17,326 nt of DNA from assembly GCA_964416385.1 (NCBI GenBank), contig CAYQDW010000054.1, positions 1-17,326 of the forward strand. The letters are read 5' to 3'. This DNA comes from JAUHWL01 sp964416385 (GTDB lineage: Bacteria; Bacteroidota; Bacteroidia; Flavobacteriales; Schleiferiaceae). This document shows, in pieces, positions 8,901-15,962 of this stretch. The translations under genes were made by a program, and so were the position numbers. The notes under the pieces are model-generated. The model saw only the letters and a program-made list of their open reading frames with translations, was not told the origin of the DNA and did no database searches. Positions within the stretch are counted from its first letter, which is position 1. Every line of letters begins with the position of its first letter.

Positions 8901-9106
8901 GCGTGTCTTATAACTTAGGCCTAAACAGTAGCTATATCAAGTCGTTAGATTTATCTTTTAACGTACGTAACGCACTGCTCTTTACAAACTATTCTGGTAT
9001 TGACCCTGAAACTAACCTTTCTGGTTCTACCAATAGCCAAGGCGCAGACTACTTTAATATGCCTAATACACGTGGTTTCATTTTTGGTGTAAAAGCTAAT
9101 TTCTAA
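5945..9106 (+). CDS. SusC/RagA-family TonB-dependent outer-membrane transporter
   Basis: Outer-membrane barrel that imports glycans, peptides or other large nutrients using TonB energy, together with a SusD-type lid lipoprotein. The 1053-residue protein begins with a signal peptide (1-22, cut after AFA before Q23). A CarboxypepD_reg-like domain (about 24-95) follows, with SGEPLPGVAVVEKGT. Next come a TonB-box-like DEVTVTA (103-109) and a plug domain with YIRIRGN (164-170), LFVVDGVPIN (181-190) and the SusC signature SVLKGGAAASLYGTRGANG (221-239). The rest is a beta-barrel ending in GVKANF with the expected terminal Phe. The susD gene starts 13 bases downstream. Glycine codons change from mostly GGA/GGG in the first 100 residues to mostly GGT afterwards. 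The substrate is unknown. Confidence 0.96.
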   Translation: MRNKATLFTVLLFAFCVNFAFAQTSVSGIVKSADSGEPLPGVAVVEKGTNNGTVTNFEGKFDLTVSSNTAMLVFSSLGMETKEVQVSASFMVVNLNLGSSQLDEVTVTAIGLEKTSRSLGYGVQEVAGGQVRESNETNVVQGLAAKVAGVQITQSSGAAGGASYIRIRGNSTFTSNDNQPLFVVDGVPINNNQNLSEDLRAGVALSNRAIDINPDDIESISVLKGGAAASLYGTRGANGVILITTKKGGFNQKLSVTFNSTTEMLQVNKLPELQTTYAQGVDDRLGAALGVPAGYYGGTSIPFSWGPKISDLPDVNSYDNADIFFQNGFRFNNSATVSGGSDRTNYFLSVSNFNEQGVIPLNSFNRTTIRLTGTGIISKQLSVTGSLVYTNSNGRRIQQGSNVSGLMLGLLRTPPSFDNSNGVTDPSDEASYLNPDGTQRNYRAGGGYDNPYWTINQNPFRDKVNRIFGYVEANYAPTEWLSFKYRFGVDTYSDRRRQQFAIGSRNAPAGRLIEDTYLWTEYNQDLIATASKSWGKLSGNILAGFNVNQRDLDNVYVQGDNFSIADYYNLANSSSVIATQGATRRRLMGAYAEAQLSWDNYFFVTLGARRDQSSTFGDVSQSIFYPSTSVGWVFTDMFESLKGNKVLSYGKLRFSWAKVGIEPAFGTNRTYFSQAGTSSGWIEGTSFPYLGNTGFTLSNAAGNPNLRPEFTITTEYGFDLRFFNNRLGVDFTYYDKRSRDLLVAVPVSGASGFENLWQNIGEMSNKGIEIVANARIVDTKKITWDATVNFTRNRNMVERLAPGVEVISLPWGFFGANQRLMEGQPYGTLYSDDWVRDANGNALVDESGYPLYSSVEVAAGDPNPDWLMGFNNVVSVGNWTFNMLWDIRQGGDIWNGTRGALYYFGTHADVANGRGEEFVWEDVVAGNNGVYAPGTVINGVDVSGQANTTRIIRDGLSYAAGPLSSFTGAARPFIEDGSWVRLRQIGVSYNLGLNSSYIKSLDLSFNVRNALLFTNYSGIDPETNLSGSTNSQGADYFNMPNTRGFIFGVKANF

Positions 9107-9119
9107 ATAAGATCGTATT

Positions 9120-10469
9120 ATGAATAAATTAAGAATAACAGCTTTTGTACTTGTCGGTACATTGGCTCTGGGGTCTTGCTCTAAGCAATGGCTTGAAGAC
9201 TATCAAGCTGATGAGACCCGTCCTGTAGACGTTCCGGTGAGTGTACTCTTGCCATCTGCACAAGCAGATTACTCTTATGCACAAGGCGATGTTTTACCTC
9301 GTTTAACATCAATCTTTATGCAGCAAATGACTGGTACAGACCGTCAGAGTGCAGCGCACAACCGTTATGCGCAAATCGGTGAAAGTGATTTTGATGTGGT
9401 TTTCTCTACCAACGGTTACTCTGGTGGTATGATGGACCTACAGCTGATAATTGACAAGGCCAATGATCAAGGCGCTCCACACTACAGTGGTGTTGCTAAA
9501 ATCATGATGGCCCAGTACCTTGGTTTGTTTACTGATGTTTGGGGAGATATCCCATTCGCAGAAGCATTAAAAGGTGCTGATAATTTGAATCCTGCGTATG
9601 AGTCTCAGGAGGCAATTTATGGTCATATCCAGCGTCTACTTACAGAAGGTGCTACTGAATGTGGTGCGGCTTCTAGCAACTTAACCCCAGGTTCTGATGA
9701 CTACTATTTTGGTGGTGATATGGGTATGTGGATTAAGCACGCTTGGTCTTTGAAGGCGCGTTACTATAACCACCTGTCTAAAACATCAGTTTTTGATGGT
9801 GATGCTGTACTCAATGCAATGGCCAATGGTTATATGAGTTCTGCAGATGACGCAGAACAACCTTTCGGTAGCTCTAGAACATCTTCTAACCCATGGTATA
9901 AGTTTACTAAGGAAGATAGAGAAGGATACATCACCCAGTACGGTTTTATGTATGACGCGATGACTGCGGCTTCTGACCCACGTCTAGATTTTTATCGCTC
10001 TTCAGACAGCACTGGTATGCCTTATTATGGCAGTCCAACCTCTACATTGCCAATCTGTACTTACCATGAGTTAAAGTACATAGAGGCTGAGGTGAAAATG
10101 GGTAAGAATGATGCTGCCGGAGCAAGAGCTGCTCTTGTTGATGCAATCACTGCCAACATGGACAAAATCGGTGTTAGTGCAGCAGATCGTGATGCATATT
10201 TGGCAACATTGCCAGCTACTGTAGACATGGAGACCATTATGTATGAAAAGTACATTGCAATGTTCTCTCAAGTAGAAGCATGGACGGACTGGAGACGTAC
10301 TGGTTATCCTGGTATAACTGTTTATCCTGGTGCTAACCTTACAGAAATTCCACGAAGAATGCCTTATCCTGAGTCTGAGCGTCTTTACAATGATAACTTC
10401 ATTAACTTAAGCACGCCAGAACAGCAATTTGGTGTTGGTACTGCAAACCGCCTTTGGTGGGATAAGTAA
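9120..10469 (+). CDS. SusD/RagB-like surface lipoprotein
   Basis: Substrate-binding lipoprotein expected to cap the SusC barrel on the cell surface. The 449-residue protein has a lipoprotein signal with lipobox LGSC, giving a lipidated Cys20. SusD-family landmarks are YLGLFTDVWGDIPF (133-146) followed by NPAYESQEAIY (157-167) in the TPR-like core. Towards the C-terminus are EKYIAMF (376-382), EAWTDWRRTGYP (386-397) and IPRRMPYPESE (410-420), and the protein ends in WWDK. It resembles the SusD-like_2 branch and is on the short side for SusD proteins. It follows susC by 13 bases and a strong terminator lies after it, so the pair is one transcription unit. No hydrolase, sulfatase or regulator lies next to it, so glycan or peptide uptake cannot be chosen. 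Confidence 0.93.
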   Translation: MNKLRITAFVLVGTLALGSCSKQWLEDYQADETRPVDVPVSVLLPSAQADYSYAQGDVLPRLTSIFMQQMTGTDRQSAAHNRYAQIGESDFDVVFSTNGYSGGMMDLQLIIDKANDQGAPHYSGVAKIMMAQYLGLFTDVWGDIPFAEALKGADNLNPAYESQEAIYGHIQRLLTEGATECGAASSNLTPGSDDYYFGGDMGMWIKHAWSLKARYYNHLSKTSVFDGDAVLNAMANGYMSSADDAEQPFGSSRTSSNPWYKFTKEDREGYITQYGFMYDAMTAASDPRLDFYRSSDSTGMPYYGSPTSTLPICTYHELKYIEAEVKMGKNDAAGARAALVDAITANMDKIGVSAADRDAYLATLPATVDMETIMYEKYIAMFSQVEAWTDWRRTGYPGITVYPGANLTEIPRRMPYPESERLYNDNFINLSTPEQQFGVGTANRLWWDK

Positions 10470-10496
10470 ACCTTACACTTATATACTTAAAAAGTT

Positions 10497-10524
10497 AGCC
10501 CCGCATTTGCGGGGCTTCTTTTTT
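10497..10524 (+). terminator. Rho-independent terminator after susD
   Basis: Stem AGCCCCGC (10497-10504), loop ATTT, complementary stem GCGGGGCT (10509-10516), then a T-rich tail to 10524. The 8-base-pair GC-rich stem with a T-run is a strong intrinsic terminator for susCD. Read on the minus strand the same stem is followed by AACTTTTT, so it may also stop the converging lpxD-like transcript that ends at 10551. Confidence 0.93.
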
Positions 10525-10550
10525 GATATTCATTAAATCTGTTATGTAAA

Positions 10551-11477
10551 CTACATATTTTCAATAATCTCCGGCAGTGCCTTAAGTGCAGCCATTTCCC
10601 GATATTTCTTTCTTGCTTCTTCGGCTGGTGAGCCAAAGTAGCTTTTGCCGCCAGCTAGTGATTTAGAAACCCCGCTTTGCGCATAAACAACGGCCTTTGT
10701 TCCTATAGTGATGCCACTGGTAACGCCAACTTGCCCCCAAAGTGTAACTTCATCTTCTATAACAACACATCCAGCAATACCCACTTGGCTTGCAAATAGG
10801 CATTTTTTACCAATTATGGTATCATGACCTATTTGAACCAGGTTGTCGATTTTTGTGCCAGCACCGATGGTTGTGGTTCCGGTTACACCTCTGTCTATGG
10901 TGCAATTAGCGCCAATTTCAACATCGTCTTCTATGCGGATATTTCCACCAGAGCGTAGTTTGTCAAAGCCTTCTGGTCTTTTTTTGTAATAGAACGCATC
11001 GCCTCCTAATACCGTACCCGCATGAATGATTACCCCATCACCAATTATTGTTCTAGCACCAATAACCACATTGGGGTGAATAATGCAGTTCTGCCCAATA
11101 GATACGTCTTCACCTATAAATACACCTGGTTGAATAATGGTGTCTTTACCGATTTTAGCAGTGGTGGAGATTGGAGTATGCGCTGCCTTAAAGGGTTGAT
11201 GGCGTTGCGTTATTTTATTGAAATCGCTAAAGGGATCTGCAGAAATGATTAGTGCTTTGCCTTCTGGGCAAGGAACTTCTTTGTTGATGAGGATGGTTGT
11301 TGCGGCACTGTTAAGGGCCTTGTCATAATATTTTGGATGATCTACAAAGACGAGATCACCAGGTTCAACAACATGGATTTCATTTATACCATGCACCAAA
11401 AAATCAGGGCTGCCCACATAAGAACAGCCCAATAATTCCGCTAAATTATGAAGCGTGTAAGGAGACGAAAACTTCAT
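10551..11477 (-). CDS. LpxD-like N-acyltransferase, second paralogue
   Basis: Left-handed parallel beta-helix acyltransferase of the LpxD family, 308 residues. An N-terminal LpxD-type domain (LHNLAELLGCSYVG, 9-22) precedes hexapeptide repeats at about 105-275. The catalytic histidine is conserved as H218 in NLVQIGHD, matching H241 of the other LpxD in this window. The LpxD motif GGDGFGF is changed to GGDAFYY (158-164) and followed by a charged stretch (KKRPEG). This suggests a different acceptor or acyl substrate. The N-terminal domain is also shorter than in the other LpxD. It starts 3 bases after efp ends and is the last gene of the minus-strand run. Databases often label such proteins UDP-3-O-(3-hydroxymyristoyl)glucosamine N-acyltransferase, but the true reaction is unclear. 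The fold call is firm, the substrate is not. Confidence 0.85.
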   Translation of the reverse strand: MKFSSPYTLHNLAELLGCSYVGSPDFLVHGINEIHVVEPGDLVFVDHPKYYDKALNSAATTILINKEVPCPEGKALIISADPFSDFNKITQRHQPFKAAHTPISTTAKIGKDTIIQPGVFIGEDVSIGQNCIIHPNVVIGARTIIGDGVIIHAGTVLGGDAFYYKKRPEGFDKLRSGGNIRIEDDVEIGANCTIDRGVTGTTTIGAGTKIDNLVQIGHDTIIGKKCLFASQVGIAGCVVIEDEVTLWGQVGVTSGITIGTKAVVYAQSGVSKSLAGGKSYFGSPAEEARKKYREMAALKALPEIIENM

Positions 11478-11480
11478 TGC

Positions 11481-12047
11481 CTAGTCTTTAGCGCGTTCTT
11501 TATAAGAGCCGTCCGTGGTGTTAATGACAATCTTTTCGCCAGTCTCAATGAACAATGGAACTTTTACCTCGGCACCAGTTTCCAAAGTGGCATTTTTCAT
11601 AGCATTGGTAGATGTGTTGCCTTTAACAGCGGGTTCAGAATAAGTAACCTCTAACGCTACGGTAGCCGGTAGTTCACAAGATAAAGGGCGATCTTCATCA
11701 GCATGAAAAAGAACATTAAGCTCCATACCATCTTTTAGAAACTCAGGTGCGTTAATCATTTCTTTTGCCATATTGATCTGCTCATAGGTATCCATATTCA
11801 TTAAGTGATACCCATCGGGATCATTGTATAAATATTGATACCTGCGGTTTTCAATGCGGATATCTTGGATTTTGGCCCCAGAAGGAAACGTGTGTTCTAA
11901 AACTCTGCCAGAGTTTAGATTGCGCATTCTGGTGCGTACAAATGCCGCGCCTTTTCCGGGTTTAACATGTAAAAATTCAATGATTTGAAACGGTTCTCCA
12001 TTGTGATCAATGCACAGCCCGTTTCTGATATCTGATGTAGAAGCCAT
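11481..12047 (-). CDS. efp: Translation elongation factor P
   Basis: Ribosome-binding factor that relieves stalling at consecutive prolines. The 188-residue protein has the standard EF-P length and three-domain order: an N-terminal KOW-like domain, a central OB domain (TFPSGAKIQDIRIENRR...), and a C-terminal OB domain ending in GEKIVINTTDGSYKERAKD. The tip of the first loop is VKPGKGAAFV, with K32 in the place of the modifiable lysine (K34 in E. coli). No EF-P modification gene is in the window. I chose the ATG at 12047. The frame stays open 35 codons upstream, but that part runs into the end of the ABC ATPase gene and has no EF-P character. A TACATTTG element lies 26 bases upstream, so efp may have its own promoter besides read-through from the lpx genes. 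Confidence 0.97.
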   Translation of the reverse strand: MASTSDIRNGLCIDHNGEPFQIIEFLHVKPGKGAAFVRTRMRNLNSGRVLEHTFPSGAKIQDIRIENRRYQYLYNDPDGYHLMNMDTYEQINMAKEMINAPEFLKDGMELNVLFHADEDRPLSCELPATVALEVTYSEPAVKGNTSTNAMKNATLETGAEVKVPLFIETGEKIVINTTDGSYKERAKD

Positions 12048-12073
12048 AAATAAAGTAAACGTTAATACTGGCG

Positions 12074-12081
12074 CAAATGTA
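12074..12081 (-). promoter_or_regulatory. Candidate -7 element for efp
   Basis: On the minus strand this reads TACATTTG, an exact fit to TAnnTTTG. It lies in the 67-base gap between the ABC ATPase stop and the efp ATG and would give a leader of about 20 bases. No clear TTTG -33 box is seen at the usual distance. This is the only sizeable gap inside the lpx-efp run apart from the one before lpxD, which supports an internal promoter. Confidence 0.45.
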
Positions 12082-12114
12082 GCGTAATTCAATGCACCAT
12101 TAGCTTTAAGCGAA

Positions 12115-12735
12115 CTACTGATAATCAGCCAACGTGATCTGTGCGTTAGCAAAAAAGTATTCTTCCTCTAAAAAATTAGATGCAACAATGAGCGTTCTGT
12201 TTTCTATAAATGTTTCAATGAGCTGCTTGTACCACTGCCTGCCTGTTGGATCTAGGTTGCTTGTGGGTTCGTCTAATAAAACAATCGGCACATTACATAA
12301 AACGGTAAGGGCCAATTTTACGCGCTGCTTCATGCCAGAAGAATACATGCGTATTTGCCGGTGTTGAAACTTTTTTAGGTCTAACAGGTCTATGATTTCT
12401 CTTGGTGAAATACCAGCTACAAAGGGCTTAAATTGAGCTTGAAACGCCAATAACTCTGTTAATGTAAAATCCTCAATGAGATCTGTGTATGGCGCGCAAA
12501 AAGCAAGGTATTTATATTGTTCTGTAGATGAGATTTGATTTCTTTCATCTGTTAAAATAACGCTGCCGGTACTTGGTGTTAAGGCACCACTTATGATCTT
12601 GATTAGCGTAGATTTTCCTGAGCCGTTTCCGCCCAGCAATACACCTTTATAGCCAGTTGGCAGCACCATATTTACACCAGAAAAAATGGCGTGATTTTGA
12701 AATTTCTTGCTGATGTTTATGAGCTCAACCTGCAT
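12115..12735 (-). CDS. Stand-alone ABC transporter ATPase subunit
   Basis: Single ABC nucleotide-binding domain of 206 residues with no membrane segments. Walker A is GGNGSGKST (35-43). The signature is YSSGMKQR (131-138), degenerate relative to LSGGQ. Walker B with the catalytic Glu is IVLLDEP (151-157, E156), and the D-loop is SNLD (159-162). Two usual elements are altered. The Q-loop region reads FCAPYTDL (79-86) without the glutamine, and the H-loop reads VASNFLEEE (184-192) with Asn187 where the switch His is expected. No permease gene is adjacent. The ATG overlaps the end of lpxA by 11 bases, so the genes are coupled. Context hints at an envelope role, such as lipid or LPS handling, but that is inference. 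It could partner a permease encoded elsewhere. Confidence 0.88.
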   Translation of the reverse strand: MQVELINISKKFQNHAIFSGVNMVLPTGYKGVLLGGNGSGKSTLIKIISGALTPSTGSVILTDERNQISSTEQYKYLAFCAPYTDLIEDFTLTELLAFQAQFKPFVAGISPREIIDLLDLKKFQHRQIRMYSSGMKQRVKLALTVLCNVPIVLLDEPTSNLDPTGRQWYKQLIETFIENRTLIVASNFLEEEYFFANAQITLADYQ

Positions 12736-13519
12736 TGCGGCTTAGCGTAAAACCTTTCATGATACCCCGTTTAGAGTTTTTAATGAACAAAATGATATCA
12801 TCTCGTTCTTTAGTGGCTTCAAATTCACCCTCAATAAATTCTAATGCCTGAGTAGTGTTAAAGCTCTTTTGAAAAACAATGCGATAGATATCTTGAATCT
12901 CTCTAATCTTTTCATTGGTAAAGCCGCGTCTACGCAAACCCACAGAATTAATACCTACGTATGATATGGGTTCTCTGGCAGCTTTAACATAAGGTGGAAT
13001 ATCTTTTCTTACCAAAGAACCGCCCGTAACAAAGGCGTGATTGCCCACGGTAACAAACTGATGTACTGCTACCATTCCAGCCATAACAACATAATCACCA
13101 ACCTCTATATGTCCAGCCAGTGTAGTGCCATTTGAGAAAATACAATAGTCACCAACAAAACAATCGTGTGCTATATGGCAATACGCCATAATAAGGCAGT
13201 TTTTGCCAATCACGGTTTTACCGCGGTCAATGGTGCCGCGATTAATTGTAACGCATTCGCGGATAATGGTGTTTTCACCGATTTCTACGGTGGTGTCTTC
13301 ACCTTTAAATTTTAGGTCTTGCGGTATGGCACTAATAACTGCACCAGGAAAAATGCGGCAGTTTTTGCCTATTCTAGCCCCTTCCATTATGGTAACGTTA
13401 CTGCCTATCCATGTGCCTTCTTCAATAATTACATTTTTATGAATGGTGGTAAAGGGTTCAATAACCACATTATCTGCAATCTTGGCGGATGGATGTACGT
13501 ATGCTAATGGTTGGTTCAT
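12725..13519 (-). CDS. lpxA: UDP-N-acetylglucosamine acyltransferase
   Basis: First enzyme of lipid A synthesis. It moves a 3-hydroxyacyl chain from acyl carrier protein to the 3-position of UDP-GlcNAc in the cytoplasm. The 264-residue protein has the normal length: hexapeptide repeats forming a beta-helix (about 8-180), then an alpha-helical C-terminal part starting near LRRRGFTNEKIREI (195-208). The catalytic histidine is H118 in HIAHDC, equal to H125 of E. coli. QDLKFKGE (67-74) is the typical substrate-binding stretch. By hand alignment G166 sits where E. coli has the chain-length glycine G173, which would suit a long acyl chain. The ATG overlaps the stop of lpxC-fabZ as ATGA, and the 3' end overlaps the ABC ATPase start, so translation is coupled on both sides. 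Confidence 0.97.
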   Translation of the reverse strand: MNQPLAYVHPSAKIADNVVIEPFTTIHKNVIIEEGTWIGSNVTIMEGARIGKNCRIFPGAVISAIPQDLKFKGEDTTVEIGENTIIRECVTINRGTIDRGKTVIGKNCLIMAYCHIAHDCFVGDYCIFSNGTTLAGHIEVGDYVVMAGMVAVHQFVTVGNHAFVTGGSLVRKDIPPYVKAAREPISYVGINSVGLRRRGFTNEKIREIQDIYRIVFQKSFNTTQALEFIEGEFEATKERDDIILFIKNSKRGIMKGFTLSRNAG

Positions 13520-14913
13520 GTGTTTTTTACTTTTGAAATTTGCGCCATAAGCGTGGCCTCTGTGGCTACTCTATTGCCAACAAAGGCTTTGCCGCCCATG
13601 CGTACAATACCTCTGCGTATTGGCTCTAATAAATCTAGCCTAAATATTAATGTGTCACCAGGTACCACCTTGCTTTTAAACTTCACTTCTTCCATTTTTA
13701 GAAAAAAGGTGAGGTAGTTTTCGGGGTCTGGCACTGTGCTAAGGGCTAGTATGCCACCCACTTGAGCCATAGCTTCTACTTGAAGCACGCCTGGCATAAC
13801 TGGCGCATCTGGAAAGTGCCCAACAAAAAATGGCTCATTCATAGACACGTTTTTTAAACCAACAACATGGGTATCGCTCATTTCTAGGATCTTATCTACC
13901 AGCAAGAATGGCGGTCTGTGAGGAAGTGTTTTTTGAATTTGAACAACATCCATCAATGGCTCTAAAGTGGGGTCATATTTTGGCGCCTTAGGTTGGCTTT
14001 CTTCTTTTTTGATGTGTTGCAATAGCTTTAGCGCGAAAGCCGTATTGGCCTCGTGCCCAGGTTTTGTGGCTATTATTCTGCCTTTTATTGGACGGCCCAC
14101 CAAAGCCATATCGCCAACAACGTCTAGCAACTTATGACGGGCAGCCTCATTAGGGTAGTGGAGTTCTAGATTGTCTAAAATGCCATTTGAGGTTATAGCT
14201 ACGTGGTCCTTTTTAAAGGCTTGTCTCAGCTTTACCATACTTTCACTAGACACTTCTTTATCTACATACACAATGGCATTATTCAGGTCTCCACCTTTGA
14301 TTAAGCCATTATCCAATAAAAATTCTAATTCATGCAAAAAGCTAAATGTACGAGACGAGGCAAACTCAGCCTTAAATGAGTCTATGCTAGCCATATGTGC
14401 GTTTTGCGTGCCCAGTACATTGGTGTTGTAATCTACCATTACAGTAACTTGGTACTCATCAGCAGGTATGGCAATGAGCTCAATACCCCCTTTAGGGTCA
14501 TGGTAGATGATAGGCTCTGTGATGGTATAGTAATTTTTTTCTACATCCTGTTCGCTAATGCCCGCCTCTTCAATTTTGTTAATGAACGGCAAAGCACTAC
14601 CATCAGCAATGGGTGGCTCAGGTGCATTAAGCTCAATCAGACAATTATCTATTTTCATGCCTGTAAGCGCTGCTAAAACGTGTTCTACGGTGTGTACCAC
14701 CACATTTCCTTTTCCTAGCGTTGTACCTCTGGCGGTTTGGGTAACGTTTGTAGCCAAAGCCTCAATTTGAGGCGCGCCCTCTAAATCTATACGTTTAAAA
14801 ACAAAGCCGTGATTTACTGGCGCAGGTTTAAACGTCATGGTTACGTGTTCTCCGGTGTGTAACCCCACACCACTCAGGGCAACATCTTGGGCAATGGTGT
14901 TTTGATTAGCCAT
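13516..14913 (-). CDS. lpxC-fabZ: Bifunctional LpxC deacetylase / FabZ dehydratase
   Basis: Fusion of two enzymes, 465 residues. The N-terminal half (about 1-300) is the zinc deacetylase LpxC, which commits UDP-3-O-acyl-GlcNAc to lipid A. Zinc ligands are H78 in TVEHVLAAL, H260 and D264 in HKLLD, with E77 as the general base and H287 in the late GHEANTAF motif. A charged linker (about 301-318) leads to FabZ, the 3-hydroxyacyl-ACP dehydratase of fatty acid synthesis. It has LPHRPPFLLVDKI (330-342), and GHFPDAPVMPGVLQVEAMAQ (365-384) supplies catalytic H366 and E380. All key residues are present in both halves. The fusion is a known trait of Bacteroidota. The start overlaps lpxD by 8 bases and the stop overlaps lpxA by 4. 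Joining FabZ to LpxC may balance the shared 3-hydroxyacyl-ACP pool. Confidence 0.98.
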   Translation of the reverse strand: MANQNTIAQDVALSGVGLHTGEHVTMTFKPAPVNHGFVFKRIDLEGAPQIEALATNVTQTARGTTLGKGNVVVHTVEHVLAALTGMKIDNCLIELNAPEPPIADGSALPFINKIEEAGISEQDVEKNYYTITEPIIYHDPKGGIELIAIPADEYQVTVMVDYNTNVLGTQNAHMASIDSFKAEFASSRTFSFLHELEFLLDNGLIKGGDLNNAIVYVDKEVSSESMVKLRQAFKKDHVAITSNGILDNLELHYPNEAARHKLLDVVGDMALVGRPIKGRIIATKPGHEANTAFALKLLQHIKKEESQPKAPKYDPTLEPLMDVVQIQKTLPHRPPFLLVDKILEMSDTHVVGLKNVSMNEPFFVGHFPDAPVMPGVLQVEAMAQVGGILALSTVPDPENYLTFFLKMEEVKFKSKVVPGDTLIFRLDLLEPIRRGIVRMGGKAFVGNRVATEATLMAQISKVKNT

Positions 14914-15928
14914 TACTTTTGTTTTCTAACTGGTTAATTTTTTCTGCCAGATTGGGCAGTCTTCTAAACATGGCATAAGCGCGCACATACTCTCCATGTG
15001 TAAATGCTGGAGAACCTTGTACCACTTGGCCATCAGGTATATTTTTAGCCACACCACTTTGTGCGGCAATCTTAACGTTATTACCAATCTTAAGGTGGCC
15101 GATAATACCAACCTGACCACCAATCATACAATTTTTGCCAATCTTAGTGCTCCCTGCAATACCAGTTTGAGCGGCAATCACTGTATTATCGCCAATTTCT
15201 ACATTATGTGCTACTTGTATCAGGTTGTCAAGCTTAACACCCTTTCTAATAATGGTGCTGCCAAGTGTGGCACGATCTATCGTAGTACTTGAGCCGATCT
15301 CTACGTGATCTTCTATAATTACATTGCCGATTTGAGCCACTTTGTTGTAGCTGTTCTCAGAATTTGGTGCAAAACCAAAACCATCGCCACCAATAATACT
15401 ACCTCCGTGAATGGTTACATCCGCACCGATACGGCATTCTGCGTATACTTTAACACCGCTAAAGAGTATGGTGTTGTCGCCAATGGTAACATCATCGCCA
15501 ATAAATACGTGTGGATAAATTTTAACGTTATTGCCAATGGTAACCCGTTCACCCACATAGGCGAAGGCACCAACGTAGCAATCTGCTCCTATTTGTGCAG
15601 AAGGCGCAATAAAGCTAGGTTGTTCTATGCCCGTTTTGTTGTTCTTAATCGTGTTGTAATAGTCTAGCAATTTGGCAAAAGCACCATAGGCATCATCAAC
15701 TTTTATGAGTGTAGAAGCAATGCTGGCCTCCGGCTGAAAACTCTTGTTTACAATGACGACAGAAGCGTCTGTTTTGTAGATAAAAGGCGTGTATTGCGGA
15801 TTTGCCAGAAAAGACAAGGTTCCCGGTTTGCCTTCTTCAATTTTGCTCAAGGCGCTAACCGTGGCATTTTCGTCTCCAACTACTTCACCATCAAGTAGTT
15901 GAGCAATTTGTAGGGCGGTGAATTCCAT
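14906..15928 (-). CDS. lpxD: UDP-3-O-acylglucosamine N-acyltransferase
   Basis: Third enzyme of lipid A synthesis, adding the second 3-hydroxyacyl chain to the amino group exposed by LpxC. The 340-residue protein has the full LpxD plan. The N-terminal uridine-binding domain is at about 1-100 (ALSKIEEGKPGTLSFLANP, 26-44, is typical). The hexapeptide beta-helix is at about 105-295, with the canonical GGDGFGFAP (180-188) and catalytic H241 in LIQVAHN. A C-terminal helix (about 310-335) probably binds acyl carrier protein. The ATG at 15928 gives the standard N-terminus. The gene follows the HD-domain gene by 34 bases, and that gap contains a TACTTTTG promoter element. It overlaps lpxC-fabZ by 8 bases. 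This is the orthodox LpxD of the two in the window. Confidence 0.97.
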   Translation of the reverse strand: MEFTALQIAQLLDGEVVGDENATVSALSKIEEGKPGTLSFLANPQYTPFIYKTDASVVIVNKSFQPEASIASTLIKVDDAYGAFAKLLDYYNTIKNNKTGIEQPSFIAPSAQIGADCYVGAFAYVGERVTIGNNVKIYPHVFIGDDVTIGDNTILFSGVKVYAECRIGADVTIHGGSIIGGDGFGFAPNSENSYNKVAQIGNVIIEDHVEIGSSTTIDRATLGSTIIRKGVKLDNLIQVAHNVEIGDNTVIAAQTGIAGSTKIGKNCMIGGQVGIIGHLKIGNNVKIAAQSGVAKNIPDGQVVQGSPAFTHGEYVRAYAMFRRLPNLAEKINQLENKSNG

Positions 15929-15933
15929 CCCGC

Positions 15934-15941
15934 CAAAAGTA
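15934..15941 (-). promoter_or_regulatory. Candidate -7 element for the lpxD operon
   Basis: On the minus strand this reads TACTTTTG, an exact TAnnTTTG match, 5 bases before the lpxD ATG. A TTG about 24 bases further upstream, near the end of the HD gene, is a weak -33 candidate with slightly long spacing. If used, the transcript would start at or very near the ATG, as for the flippase gene. Confidence 0.4.
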
Positions 15942-15962
15942 ACAAAAACTTAATACCGCCTT

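Noticed and set aside
12048..12152. 35-codon upstream extension of efp
   Set aside because: It overlaps the end of the ABC ATPase gene and contains the candidate promoter. EF-P proteins begin at the ATG at 12047.
15305..15667. 120-residue plus-strand open frame
   Set aside because: It is antisense to lpxD. It arises from the repetitive hexapeptide codons and has no recognisable domain.
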